Assembly: GCF_900106565.1 (NCBI RefSeq)
Contig: NZ_FNNJ01000001.1
Span: forward strand, 930,001 to 994,000
From: Lutibacter oricola
Lineage (GTDB): Bacteria; Bacteroidota; Bacteroidia; Flavobacteriales; Flavobacteriaceae
DNA length: 64,000 nucleotides
Direction: 5' to 3'
Below, in pieces: positions 1-9,117 of the stretch (position 1 is its first letter; each line of letters begins with the position of its first letter). Below the pieces are notes generated by a model. That model ran no database searches. It was not told the origin of the DNA and saw nothing but the letters and a program-made list of their open reading frames with translations. Made by a program: the position numbers and the translations under genes.

Positions 1-2
1 CT

Positions 3-1091
3 GTGGTAGAAACATTAAAGGCGGATTTTTTAACTCAAGGTCCGAAGGTTACTGAGTTTGAAGAGAAATTTGCTGAATATGTAGGTTCAAAGTATGCGCT
101 TGCTGTTAGTAATGCAACGGCCGGTTTACATTTATCAGTACTAGCATTAGGAATTCAACCTGGAGATCGTGTAATTACAACTCCAATAACTTTTGCAGCA
201 TCTGCAAATTGTGTTAGGTATGGAGAAGGAGAAGTGTGGTTTGCAGATATAGATCCAGAGACTTATTTGCTGTCTTATGAGAAGACAAAAGAATTGATAG
301 AGAGTAAACCCAAAGGTTTTTTTAAAGGGATTATTCCTGTCGATTTTGCAGGACTTCCTGTAGATTTGGAAAAGTTCAAGAAATTAGCAGAGAAGCATAG
401 TTTATGGCTTATAGAAGATGCTTGTCATGCTCCAGGAGGATATTTTATTGATTCAAATGAAAAGAAACAACACTGTGGTAATGGAAATTATGCTGATATA
501 GGAGTTTTTTCATTTCACCCTGTTAAACATATTGCTTGTGGAGAGGGAGGAATGCTTACCACAAATTCAGAAGAGTTATATAAAAAGCTTTCTTTATTAA
601 GGACACATGGTATTACAAAAGAAGGAATGATAGAGAACCATGGAGGGTGGTATTATGAAATGCAAGATTTGGGATATAATTATAGGTTAACAGATATTCA
701 ATCTGCACTTGGAATTACTCAATTAGAAAAAAATTATAAAGGAGTTGAAAGAAGAAATGAAATAGCAAAAGAATATAAGAAAGCTTTTCAAGGACTGGTG
801 AAATACCAAAAAAATCTTGAGAATAGTTATAATGCATATCATTTATTTGTAATAGAGGTAGAAGATAGATTAGGGTTGTATAATTTTTTGAGAGAGAATA
901 AGATATATGCCCAAGTACATTACATCCCAGTGCATAAATTACCATATTACAACGAGATTGGCTACAACTCAGCTAATTTGAAAAATGCAGAAAAATATTA
1001 TTCAAGGTGTCTTAGTTTGCCTATGTACCCTACTCTTACCGAAGATGAACAAAAATATGTTATAAAAAAAGTTTTTGAATTTGCACAGTGA
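3..1091 (+). CDS. pseC: PseC-type aminotransferase, 5' end outside window
   Basis: This is a DegT/DnrJ/EryC1-family PLP-dependent sugar aminotransferase. PseC makes UDP-4-amino-4,6-dideoxy-N-acetyl-beta-L-altrosamine, the second step of pseudaminic acid synthesis. The visible protein begins with the conserved segment LKADFLTQGP, which in this family lies about 20 residues after the true start, so the gene begins before the window; the GTG at base 3 is just an internal Val codon. The PLP lysine is in the motif FHPVKHIACGEGG, with the EDACHAPGG segment upstream. The pathway assignment rests on the neighbours pseF, pseG and pseI. The 3' end overlaps the next gene by 17 bases, which suggests translational coupling. 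Family is clear; substrate is inferred from context. Confidence 0.9.
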   Translation: MVETLKADFLTQGPKVTEFEEKFAEYVGSKYALAVSNATAGLHLSVLALGIQPGDRVITTPITFAASANCVRYGEGEVWFADIDPETYLLSYEKTKELIESKPKGFFKGIIPVDFAGLPVDLEKFKKLAEKHSLWLIEDACHAPGGYFIDSNEKKQHCGNGNYADIGVFSFHPVKHIACGEGGMLTTNSEELYKKLSLLRTHGITKEGMIENHGGWYYEMQDLGYNYRLTDIQSALGITQLEKNYKGVERRNEIAKEYKKAFQGLVKYQKNLENSYNAYHLFVIEVEDRLGLYNFLRENKIYAQVHYIPVHKLPYYNEIGYNSANLKNAEKYYSRCLSLPMYPTLTEDEQKYVIKKVFEFAQ

Positions 1092-1965
1092 TAAAAAAAT
1101 AATACTAGGTACTGTACAGTTTGGTTTAAATTATGGAATTAATAATAAATTTGGAAAACCAAACTTCGATGTTGTAAAACATATTCTAGATACGGCATTT
1201 AAAAAAGGTATTAAATTTTTAGATACTGCAGAAGTTTATGGTGATTCACATAATGTTATTTCTAGATACCATGAGGTATCCAACAATAGATTCAAAATTA
1301 TAACTAAATATTCTGCATCTCAACTAAATTATTCAATTAATTTTTTGGATAGGATTAAAGAACTTGTTAAGTTATTTGATGTAGATTATTTATATGCTTA
1401 TTTATTTCATTCTTATGAAGAATTTAAAAAAGTGGTAGATTATAACTTAAATGGATTTGATACTATTATTAATAACCCTTTAGTTACTAAGGTTGGAGTT
1501 TCTGTATATTCTAATGAGCAATTAGAGGATGTTTTAAATTATGACTTTGTGAAAATAGTTCAGGTTCCTTATAATTTATTAGACAATGATTTCCAAAGAG
1601 GGCAAGTTTTGTCAAAACTGCATGCCAAAGGTGTTGAAATTCATACTAGATCAGTTTTTTTACAAGGATTATTTTTTAAAGATGTAAAAAGTTTAACTGG
1701 AAATTTAATTGAGTTTAAAGAGAAACTAGAGCTAATAAACTCAATAAGTGATGAAAATGAACTAAAAAAAGTAGAACTAGCGCTTAACTATCCCCTTTCT
1801 AAAAAATATATTAGTAAGGTTCTTATAGGTGTAGATAGTTTAGAGCAACTAAAAGAAAATATAAAATCAATTAATTCTAGTATTGATTTAAAAGTCTGGA
1901 AGAAAATAGATAACATAAAAATAAAAGATAATCAATTATTAAATCCATCAAAATGGGACAAGTAA
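1075..1965 (+). CDS. Aldo/keto reductase in nonulosonic acid operon
   Basis: The 296-residue protein has the TIM-barrel aldo/keto reductase signature. The N-terminal strand carries LGTVQFGLNYG, and the catalytic tetrad can be placed at D50 (FLDTAEVYG), Y55, K78 (IITKYS) and H112 (LFHSYEEF). Such enzymes reduce carbonyls or oxidise alcohols with NAD(P). It sits between pseC and the SDR gene, overlapping both, so it probably acts on a sugar intermediate; the standard Pse pathway has no such step. No ATG is available near the start: TTG at 1075 or 1081 are the candidates, both inside the end of pseC. Family assignment is firm, substrate unknown. Confidence 0.85.
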   Translation: MNLHSDKKIILGTVQFGLNYGINNKFGKPNFDVVKHILDTAFKKGIKFLDTAEVYGDSHNVISRYHEVSNNRFKIITKYSASQLNYSINFLDRIKELVKLFDVDYLYAYLFHSYEEFKKVVDYNLNGFDTIINNPLVTKVGVSVYSNEQLEDVLNYDFVKIVQVPYNLLDNDFQRGQVLSKLHAKGVEIHTRSVFLQGLFFKDVKSLTGNLIEFKEKLELINSISDENELKKVELALNYPLSKKYISKVLIGVDSLEQLKENIKSINSSIDLKVWKKIDNIKIKDNQLLNPSKWDK

Positions 1966-2732
1966 ATTTATTTGCAGACATTAAAGATAAAGTTGTGCTG
2001 GTAACGGGGGGGTATGGTTATTTAGGATCTGCCATAAGCGAAATTTTAGCTGATTATGGGGCAGTAGTTTATGTTGGGGGAAGAAACATTCTAAAATTTA
2101 ATGAAAAATTTAAAAACAATGATTCTATTAAATTTATTGAATTAGATGTTTCTGATATGGAATCAATTGAATTGTCTTTTCAGAGGATATTCGAAAAAGA
2201 AAAAAAAATAGATGTATTAATAAATAATGCATATTTTGGAGCAGCTAATCATCCAGAAAAATTGACTTCAGATGAGTGGCGCATGGGTATGGAAGGTGGA
2301 GTGAATCAATATTTTGATATGATAAAGACTTCAATACCTTATATAAAAAAATCAAAATTTGGTAAAATTATTAATATTGCCTCTATGTATGGGGTAGTTG
2401 TTCCAGATCTAGCTATTTATAATGGAAGAGAAGAGTTTTTAAACCCAGCAAATTATGGAACTTCAAAGGCGGCTATTATTCATTTAACAAAATACTATGC
2501 AATGTATTTGTCAAAGTATCAGATAAATGTTAATACGATTTCTCCTGGGCCTTTCCCTTCAAAAGAAGTGCAGAAAGATATTGAGTTTGTACAAAGGTTA
2601 AAGGATAAAACTAAATTAAAACGTATTGGTGAACCAGATGATTTAAAAGGAGTAATTCTTTTATTGGCTTCTAATTCATCAAATTATATAACAGGACAAA
2701 ATATTAGTGTTGATGGTGGATGGACATTGTAA
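1953..2732 (+). CDS. SDR family oxidoreductase in nonulosonic acid operon
   Basis: This is a classical short-chain dehydrogenase/reductase of 259 residues. The Rossmann motif TGGYGYLG is at residues 18-25, NNAY at 91-94, the catalytic Ser at 144 and the YxxxK pair at Y168 and K172. The C-terminal SVDGGW motif is typical of the family. It overlaps the aldo/keto reductase by 13 bases and the cytidylyltransferase downstream, so the three are probably made together. A plausible role is oxidation, reduction or epimerisation of a nonulosonic acid or its UDP-sugar precursor, but nothing in the sequence fixes the substrate. Confidence 0.88.
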   Translation: MGQVNLFADIKDKVVLVTGGYGYLGSAISEILADYGAVVYVGGRNILKFNEKFKNNDSIKFIELDVSDMESIELSFQRIFEKEKKIDVLINNAYFGAANHPEKLTSDEWRMGMEGGVNQYFDMIKTSIPYIKKSKFGKIINIASMYGVVVPDLAIYNGREEFLNPANYGTSKAAIIHLTKYYAMYLSKYQINVNTISPGPFPSKEVQKDIEFVQRLKDKTKLKRIGEPDDLKGVILLLASNSSNYITGQNISVDGGWTL

Positions 2733-3549
2733 AATATTAGCTGTAATTCAGGCAAGATTAGGTTCAACAAGATTGCCGAATAAGGTGTTGATGTCAATGC
2801 CTGCGAATAGTGAGGTAAGTATTTTACAAAGAATTATTGATGCTTTGTATTTAGAAAAGAAAATATCAAAAGTAGTTGTGGCAACTTCAACAAATAAAAT
2901 TAATGATGATATTGAAAATATTTGCGGCAAGCTAAATGTATCATGTTTTAGAGGGAGTGAAAATGATGTGTTGTCAAGATTTTATGAGGTTATAAAAGAT
3001 AGTGATTATGATTTTGTTTTAAGGTTCACCGGGGATAACCCAATTTTAGATATTAAGCACCTTGATGTTTTTATTAAAAATCACTTAGAAAAGTCGTTAA
3101 ATTATTCTTATTCTGAGGGTTTGCCTCTAGGTTGTAATTTTGAAATGATTAGTACTGAAGTATTAAAAATAGCTTACAAGGAGTCTACGGATTCTTATGA
3201 TCGTGAGCACGTAACACCATTTATAAAAAGAAATTTTAAGCTTATTGAAACTTTTAATTTTTCTGTTTCTGAAAAATTTAAAAAATATAGATTTACAGTA
3301 GATTATCCAAGTGATTATGCTTTATTAAGTTTAATGTATAGTATGTTAGAAAATAAGGCTAGTTTCGAGCTATTAGACTTTATTGATTTAATTGACAAAA
3401 ATCCTTGGTTGTTAAAAGTAAATGAAGAAAATACTCAAAAAAATAAATTTGATTCATTAGAAGAGGAGGTTAATTATATTTTACCTAAAGTGAGGGAACT
3501 AGAATTATTATTCATTGAAAAATTACTGTTAAATGCTAAAGAAAAATAA
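2713..3549 (+). CDS. pseF: PseF/SpsF-like cytidylyltransferase
   Basis: This is a nucleotidyltransferase of the acylneuraminate cytidylyltransferase/SpsF type, with the N-terminal CTP-binding motif QARLGSTRLPNK at about residues 13-24 and a downstream RFTGDNP segment that carries the metal-binding Asp. In this operon it most likely activates the nonulosonic acid to its CMP form. ATG at 2713 was chosen; GTG 2707 and TTG 2710 lie just upstream in frame. The start lies inside the preceding SDR gene, and the last 17 bases overlap the PseG gene. The C-terminal part (after residue about 225) is charged and less recognisable. PseF function is inferred from context. Confidence 0.78.
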   Translation: MVDGHCKILAVIQARLGSTRLPNKVLMSMPANSEVSILQRIIDALYLEKKISKVVVATSTNKINDDIENICGKLNVSCFRGSENDVLSRFYEVIKDSDYDFVLRFTGDNPILDIKHLDVFIKNHLEKSLNYSYSEGLPLGCNFEMISTEVLKIAYKESTDSYDREHVTPFIKRNFKLIETFNFSVSEKFKKYRFTVDYPSDYALLSLMYSMLENKASFELLDFIDLIDKNPWLLKVNEENTQKNKFDSLEEEVNYILPKVRELELLFIEKLLLNAKEK

Positions 3550-4999
3550 AATACTTTTTAGAGCTGATGGAAATTCAGAAATTGGTTTAGGGCATTTATA
3601 TAGGCTTCTTGCTGTTGCAGAAATGTGTAAAGATTATTTTGATTTTGTTTTTTTAACAAAGTCAGATTCTTTTCTAGATGTTATACCTAAGAATTTTAGG
3701 CTAAAGACTATTCCTGAAAATATTACTATAAACGAAGAACCTAAATGGTTGTCAAATAATTATAAAGCTAAGAATTATTTAATAATAGCGGATGGTTATC
3801 AGTTTGTTTCAACATATCAAAAATTATTAAAAAAACATGGTTATCTCCTTGTTTATATTGACGATTTAACATCTGAACATATGTTTGCAGATGTTGTTGT
3901 TAACCATTCTCCAGGGTTAACTAAATCAAATTTTAAAGGCGAATTTTACACGAAATATGCATTAGGTATTAATTACGCAATGCTTAGACCTAAGTTTTTA
4001 GCAGAATCATTGGTTTATAGAGAGATAACAAAAATAGATAAAGCCTTTGTTTGTTTTGGAGGTGCTGATTATTTAGATTTGTCATTAAAGGCAACTAAAG
4101 CATTATTAGAAATTAGTCAGGTTACTGAAATACATGTGATATTAGGAGGTGCATATAAGTCATCTGAAATTTTTAAACTTGCAAAAGATTATCCTGAAAT
4201 AAATTTATATCAGAACTTAGGGGAAGCAGAACTATTTCAGATAATGAAACAGTGTAATTTTGCAATTGCTCCAGCTAGTACTATTTTATATGAATTGTGT
4301 TCGATAAAAATTCCTGTTTTATCTGGATTTTTTGTTGATAATCAAAGACATATTTACAACTATTTTTCTAGTAAGAAAGTTGTGTTTTCAGGTGGCAATT
4401 TTTCAACATATACAGTAGAAATTTTTAAATCTAAAATACAAAGTATTATTTTAAATAAAAATTACAAAACTTTTATAGATAAACAACAACAATTATTTAA
4501 TGGAGAGAGTCAAATCAATTTTCTTAACTTAATTAATAACCTGTTTTTAACAATTAGAAATATTAAAAAACAAGATATTCATTTTTTATATGAATTGTCT
4601 AATGATATGTTAGTTAGAAATAATTCTTTTAACTCTGATATAATATTATTTGAAAATCATAAAAAGTGGTTTAATTCAAAATTAAACGATGAGAATGTAC
4701 TTATGTATATTGGAGAGTATAATTCAAAACCCTTTGGTGTTGTTAGGTATGAGAAGTATGTTGATTATTCAATTATTGGGATCTCTATTTCAAAAGAATT
4801 TAGAGGTGAAAAACTAGCCTCATTATTATTAAACAAAGCTATAAATGCTTATTTTAGAATTAATAAAAAGCCTATTCTTGCTTATATAAAAGAGGCTAAT
4901 GTTGCATCTATAAAATCTTTTGAAAAGTCAGGTTTTACTTTCTTGAAGAAAGAAAATGTTAATGGTAGTTTGAGTAATGTATACAAATTAGAAAAGTAA
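3533..4999 (+). CDS. pseG: PseG hydrolase fused to GNAT acetyltransferase (PseG-PseH)
   Basis: The 488-residue protein appears bifunctional. Residues 1 to about 330 match PseG, the UDP-2,4-diacetamido-2,4,6-trideoxy-beta-L-altropyranose hydrolase that releases UDP. Its glycine-rich motif GLGHLYR is at residues 18-24, with H21 the likely catalytic base, and there is a GT-B-like second half (FGGADYLD, then APASTILYE). From about residue 345 a GNAT fold follows, with the acetyl-CoA loop region SKEFRGEKLASLLL and a C-terminal ANVASIKSFEKSGF segment. The GNAT part is probably PseH, which N-acetylates the substrate just before PseG acts. No separate pseH is present in the window. The length, well above that of a lone PseG, supports a true fusion. 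Confidence 0.87.
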   Translation: MLKKNKILFRADGNSEIGLGHLYRLLAVAEMCKDYFDFVFLTKSDSFLDVIPKNFRLKTIPENITINEEPKWLSNNYKAKNYLIIADGYQFVSTYQKLLKKHGYLLVYIDDLTSEHMFADVVVNHSPGLTKSNFKGEFYTKYALGINYAMLRPKFLAESLVYREITKIDKAFVCFGGADYLDLSLKATKALLEISQVTEIHVILGGAYKSSEIFKLAKDYPEINLYQNLGEAELFQIMKQCNFAIAPASTILYELCSIKIPVLSGFFVDNQRHIYNYFSSKKVVFSGGNFSTYTVEIFKSKIQSIILNKNYKTFIDKQQQLFNGESQINFLNLINNLFLTIRNIKKQDIHFLYELSNDMLVRNNSFNSDIILFENHKKWFNSKLNDENVLMYIGEYNSKPFGVVRYEKYVDYSIIGISISKEFRGEKLASLLLNKAINAYFRINKKPILAYIKEANVASIKSFEKSGFTFLKKENVNGSLSNVYKLEK

Positions 5000-5002
5000 A
5001 TA

Positions 5003-6022
5003 ATGGATACAGGTAAATGTTTTATAGTTGCTGAGTTATCAGCAAATCATGGAGGCGATATTGGTATTGCTAAAGAAACAATTAGAGCAGCGAAAAGAGC
5101 TGGTGCGGATGCAATAAAGCTACAAACGTATACAGCAGATACTATAACACTCAATGTGAGAAATAATTTTTTTAAAATAAATCAAGGTACAGCTTGGGAT
5201 GGGCAATACCTACATGATTTATATACAAAAGCTTCTTTGCCATGGGAATGGCATAAAGAATTATTTGAACTTGCAGAGGAAGAAGGACTTGTATGTTTCT
5301 CTTCACCTTTTGATAAAACCGCAGTTGATTTATTGGAAAGTTTAAATAATCCAATTTATAAAATAGCTTCATTTGAAATAACAGATATCCCTTTAATTAG
5401 ATATGTTGCTTCAAAGCAAAAGCCTATTGTAATTTCAACAGGTATAGCTTCTGAACAAGATATTGAATTAGCAATTAAGACGTGTAAAGAAGAGGGGAAT
5501 ACAAATATTACAATTCTGAAATGTACTTCAGCTTATCCTGCAGATCCAAAAGATGCTAATTTATTGACTATTCCAGATATTGTGAAGAAATTCAGGGTGA
5601 AATCAGGGTTGTCAGATCATACTAAGGGTATTGAAGGTGCAATTGTAGCTGTCTCCTTAGGTGCTAAATTTATTGAAAAACATTTTATATTAAATAAGGG
5701 TGTTGGAGGACCAGACGCTCATTTTTCACTTGATGAAAAAGAATTTAAAGAAATGGTTGATGCTGTTAGAACTGCCGAAAAATTTCTTGGAAAGGTAGAT
5801 TACGAATTAACGGATACAAAATTAAAAAGTAGGGAGTTTTCAAGGTCGTTATTTGTAGTAGAAGATTTGCTTGAAGGCGATGTTATTAATGAAGATAATG
5901 TCAAATCAATCCGCCCAGGTTTTGGAATGCATCCTAAACATTTCAATGAAATTATAGGTCGTGTAGTTTCAAAAAATATAAGTAAAGGAACACCGCTATC
6001 TTGGGAATTAATTAAAGAATAG
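5003..6022 (+). CDS. pseI: Pseudaminic acid synthase (NeuB family)
   Basis: PseI condenses phosphoenolpyruvate with 2,4-diacetamido-2,4,6-trideoxy-altrose to form the nonulosonic acid. The 339-residue protein has the NeuB TIM barrel (AELSANHGGD near residue 10, KLQTYTADT, LKCTSAYPA, LSDHTKG) and a C-terminal SAF/antifreeze-like domain (about residues 280-339; SIRPGFGMHP). Those motifs fit PseI better than sialic acid synthase NeuB, and the neighbours agree. It starts three bases after pseG ends and closes the identifiable Pse block. Confidence in the NeuB/PseI family is very high; the exact product could be a Pse variant because of the two extra oxidoreductases upstream. Confidence 0.93.
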   Translation: MDTGKCFIVAELSANHGGDIGIAKETIRAAKRAGADAIKLQTYTADTITLNVRNNFFKINQGTAWDGQYLHDLYTKASLPWEWHKELFELAEEEGLVCFSSPFDKTAVDLLESLNNPIYKIASFEITDIPLIRYVASKQKPIVISTGIASEQDIELAIKTCKEEGNTNITILKCTSAYPADPKDANLLTIPDIVKKFRVKSGLSDHTKGIEGAIVAVSLGAKFIEKHFILNKGVGGPDAHFSLDEKEFKEMVDAVRTAEKFLGKVDYELTDTKLKSREFSRSLFVVEDLLEGDVINEDNVKSIRPGFGMHPKHFNEIIGRVVSKNISKGTPLSWELIKE

Positions 6023-6027
6023 TTTTT

Positions 6028-7581
6028 ATGGGGAAAATTTTATGGGTTTGTAAAGAATCCTTTACCAGTTTAACTAATTTTTGTATTCCATATTTTAACG
6101 AATATAAAAATGAAGCAATTTTTATTCATCCAACAGAGTCTTTACTAAGAGATACTACTTTTGTCAATTTTAAAAAGAATAATAATGATATAAAAATACA
6201 CACATTAGACAAGATTGCTCATGTGTATTCAGATAATATTTCTGATAAATTATCAAAAGAGAGTACTAATAAACTTCAAGGGTTTGAAGAAAAATATTGC
6301 AAGAAAGTAGATTGGGGAACTTTATTAATGAGTTCTCAAATTTTTACAACTCCTTATCACTATAGATATTTTTTTAAAGATTTAACAGATGAAGAGAAAA
6401 ATTATTGGGTTTTGCTTCTTTTTGAATATATGGAGAATTTAGTTAAAACATCAAAACCTGATTTTATTTTTGATTTTGATAATTCAGAAATTGGAAGGTC
6501 TGTATTGTGGTTAGTTGCAGATTTTTTTAACATTCCTTATATAACTATTGAACATACAAGGTATAATGGATACTTAATACCCAATTTTAATTTAGGTAGA
6601 AAAGTTGATGACTTTTTCATTGAGAAGTTTTTGTCTATAAAAAAAGCTGATTCTAGTTTTGAAACTGAGGTGATTTCTTATAGAAATAAAAGCGAAATAG
6701 CTAATAAAGATTATAAGAATAATAAAACTTTAAAAAAAAACAACAACTCATTATTTAAAGATTTAAAAAGATTAGGCACATATGAAATTAGTGCAATAAA
6801 AAAAATGAAATCTAAAATTCGTTTTTTAAAATCTAATTTTAGATTTCCGTTTATTGCTCATTTTCCAAGTATCTTTTTCTTTTTTTTAGAAATGGTTTTA
6901 AGAGAACGATATTTACTTTCAAGTTTAAATCCTTTTTTTAAAAACCCCGTAGAAGGCGAGAAATATATATATTTTCCTCTACACTTAGTTCCTGAGTCGA
7001 GTACTCTTATAAAGGCTCCTTTTTACCCAAATGAAGAAAGTGTAATTGCTTTTATTTCAAAAGCACTACCTTTAGGGTGGAAACTTTATATTAAAGAGCA
7101 TGGAGCTATGATAGGTGAAAGGCCATTAAAATTTTATAAGAAAATCTCTCGTTTGTCAAATGTAGAATTTATAAAATTAGATGCTCATTCGGATCCTAAG
7201 AGTTGGATATTAAAATCACAAGGAGTAATAACTTTAACAGGAACATCAGCATTTGAGTCTGTAATGTTAGGGAAGCCAGCCATTGTTCTTGGGACAGTTC
7301 CATTTGAAATGATAAACGGAATAACTAAATGTAAAAGCTTATTGGCACTTCCAGGGATTATAAAGAAAGAATTTGTAGGCGTTTCTAAAATTGATAATTT
7401 TGAAAGTTGTGCAAAGTATTTACAAATTATAAATGAAATAGGAGAAATAGTTGAATTTACATTTTTGCATAATTCATGTTACAATTCTCTTTTATTTAAA
7501 ACAGATCTGTGTGATAAAGCAAGAAACCAAATAGTTAAAATGGTAGAAGTGTTAAAAAAAGGTGTTAACTTATCAAGCTAA
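6028..7581 (+). CDS. Uncharacterised capsule-type polysaccharide protein
   Basis: I do not recognise a named family for this 517-residue protein. It has no signal peptide. The C-terminal half contains KLYIKEHG and, near residues 403-421, TGTSAFESVMLGKPAIVLG. These resemble the GT-B-like nucleotide-sugar region of KpsS/KpsC-type capsule synthesis proteins. A hydrophobic stretch at about residues 275-290 could be a membrane-associating helix. It lies five bases after pseI and two before a glycosyltransferase gene. A glycosyltransferase that transfers the nonulosonic acid is a reasonable guess, but only the surface-polysaccharide context is firmly supported. Confidence 0.55.
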   Translation: MGKILWVCKESFTSLTNFCIPYFNEYKNEAIFIHPTESLLRDTTFVNFKKNNNDIKIHTLDKIAHVYSDNISDKLSKESTNKLQGFEEKYCKKVDWGTLLMSSQIFTTPYHYRYFFKDLTDEEKNYWVLLLFEYMENLVKTSKPDFIFDFDNSEIGRSVLWLVADFFNIPYITIEHTRYNGYLIPNFNLGRKVDDFFIEKFLSIKKADSSFETEVISYRNKSEIANKDYKNNKTLKKNNNSLFKDLKRLGTYEISAIKKMKSKIRFLKSNFRFPFIAHFPSIFFFFLEMVLRERYLLSSLNPFFKNPVEGEKYIYFPLHLVPESSTLIKAPFYPNEESVIAFISKALPLGWKLYIKEHGAMIGERPLKFYKKISRLSNVEFIKLDAHSDPKSWILKSQGVITLTGTSAFESVMLGKPAIVLGTVPFEMINGITKCKSLLALPGIIKKEFVGVSKIDNFESCAKYLQIINEIGEIVEFTFLHNSCYNSLLFKTDLCDKARNQIVKMVEVLKKGVNLSS

Positions 7582-7583
7582 AA

Positions 7584-8531
7584 ATGAATATTTCTCAATA
7601 TGCTCCAGTAGTTTTGTTCGTATTTAATAGATTAGATCATGCAAAACAAACAATAGAATCTTTAAAAAAGAATAAATTTTCAGATAAAACTGATTTATTT
7701 ATTTATTGTGATAATTACCTAAAGATTAAAGATGAGGAAGATGTAAGAAAGGTAAAAGATTTTGTTTATACTGTCACAGGCTTTAAATCAATATCAATTA
7801 TAGAGAGAGAGCAAAATTATGGGCTCGCAAAGTCTATAAAAGAGGGGGTTTCTAGTGTAATTGAAAGTTACGGTAAAGTAATAGTTTTGGAGGATGATAT
7901 TGTTACGTCTCCCTTTTTTTTGAGTTATATGAATAAAGCATTGCAAATTTACGCTAATGAAGAGAGAGTTATGCATATTTCAGGTTTTAATTATCCAATT
8001 AACAATAGTGAATTTGAATCGTCTTATTTTTCCTCAATGTCTGCTTGTTGGGGGTGGGCAACTTGGAAGAGAGCTTGGGATAAATTTGAAAATAATATTG
8101 AATTATTAGAAAATAAAATAACTGAGAAAGGAAAAGATAAATTTATTGTTTCAAGTAATTTTACCTATTGGGAACAATTGATATTAAATAAAAAGAAAAA
8201 ATTAAAAACCTGGTTTATTTATTGGTATGGTACAATTTATATAAACAATGGACTTTGTTTATATCCAAAAAGCACATACACTCAAAATATTGGTTTGGAT
8301 GGAACAGGAACAAATTCTCAAAATGGAAATGTTTATTATTCTGAATTAAATACAAGAGATATAGATTTTTTTCCAAGTAAGATTGAAGAATTTGAAAATA
8401 GTAATAATTCATTTAAAGAGTTTTTTGATAGAGTTGAAAAGAGTAAATTTGAAAAATATATAATTAACTTAGTAATTAAGATATTTGGTTTAGAAGGCTA
8501 TAAAAAAGTAAAAAAAGTGATTAGCAAGTAG
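7584..8531 (+). CDS. GT-A glycosyltransferase
   Basis: The 315-residue protein begins with a GT-A style strand-loop (PVVLFVFNRLDH), has a nucleotide-sugar/metal motif VLEDDI near residues 101-105 and a CWGWATW segment near residue 154. That combination is typical of a subgroup of family 2-like glycosyltransferases in bacterial surface-polysaccharide clusters. It probably adds one sugar of the repeat unit at the cytoplasmic face of the inner membrane. Donor and acceptor cannot be read from the sequence. It sits in a run of closely spaced genes, with two bases on either side. Confidence 0.78.
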   Translation: MNISQYAPVVLFVFNRLDHAKQTIESLKKNKFSDKTDLFIYCDNYLKIKDEEDVRKVKDFVYTVTGFKSISIIEREQNYGLAKSIKEGVSSVIESYGKVIVLEDDIVTSPFFLSYMNKALQIYANEERVMHISGFNYPINNSEFESSYFSSMSACWGWATWKRAWDKFENNIELLENKITEKGKDKFIVSSNFTYWEQLILNKKKKLKTWFIYWYGTIYINNGLCLYPKSTYTQNIGLDGTGTNSQNGNVYYSELNTRDIDFFPSKIEEFENSNNSFKEFFDRVEKSKFEKYIINLVIKIFGLEGYKKVKKVISK

Positions 8532-8532
8532 T

Positions 8533-9108
8533 ATGAAAAGAATTTATAATTTATTACTAGGTGTAATTTCTAATTTATACCACATTTTTCAGTTAAAATA
8601 TTTTAAGGTTTCTTATAGTTCATTTACTATTAATGGTTTTATGGCTATTAGAAATTATGGAGAATTAAAACTTGGTGAAAACTTGATTGTTAATTCTGGA
8701 AAAAATAATAACCCTATAGGAGGAGATGTTATTACAAGATTTATTGTTAAAGAACAAGGTAAGTTGATAATTGGAGATAATGTAGGTATATCTAATTCTA
8801 CTATATTTTGTGAAAATTCAATAAAAATTGATGAAGGTGTGTATATTGGTGGTAGTTGTAAAATTTGGGATACAGACTTTCATTCATTAGATTCAAAATT
8901 AAGAGGTACTATTAATGACCTGCCTAATACATTGCCTGTTTATATTAAAAAGAACGCATTTATTGGTGCTAATTCAATAGTTTTAAAAGGAGTTGTTATT
9001 GGTGAAAACTCAATTGTTGGAGCAGGAAGTGTAGTAACTAAAAGTATCCCTTCAGGAGAAGTTTGGGCTGGAAATCCAGCTAAATTCATTAAAAAAATAA
9101 ATCTATAA
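8533..9108 (+). CDS. Left-handed beta-helix O-acyltransferase
   Basis: This is a 191-residue hexapeptide-repeat acyltransferase. Imperfect [LIV]-G-x4 repeats run from about residue 70 (LIIGDNVGISN, IKIDEGVYIGG) to the C-terminal IGENSIVGAGSVVTKSIPSGEVWAGNPAKFI, which is the usual end of this family. A His in WDTDFHSL near residue 117 is in the position of the catalytic base. It probably O-acetylates a sugar of the repeat unit. It is one of four such genes in the locus, so individual targets cannot be assigned. Confidence 0.8.
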   Translation: MKRIYNLLLGVISNLYHIFQLKYFKVSYSSFTINGFMAIRNYGELKLGENLIVNSGKNNNPIGGDVITRFIVKEQGKLIIGDNVGISNSTIFCENSIKIDEGVYIGGSCKIWDTDFHSLDSKLRGTINDLPNTLPVYIKKNAFIGANSIVLKGVVIGENSIVGAGSVVTKSIPSGEVWAGNPAKFIKKINL

Positions 9109-9117
9109 TTATTCTAA

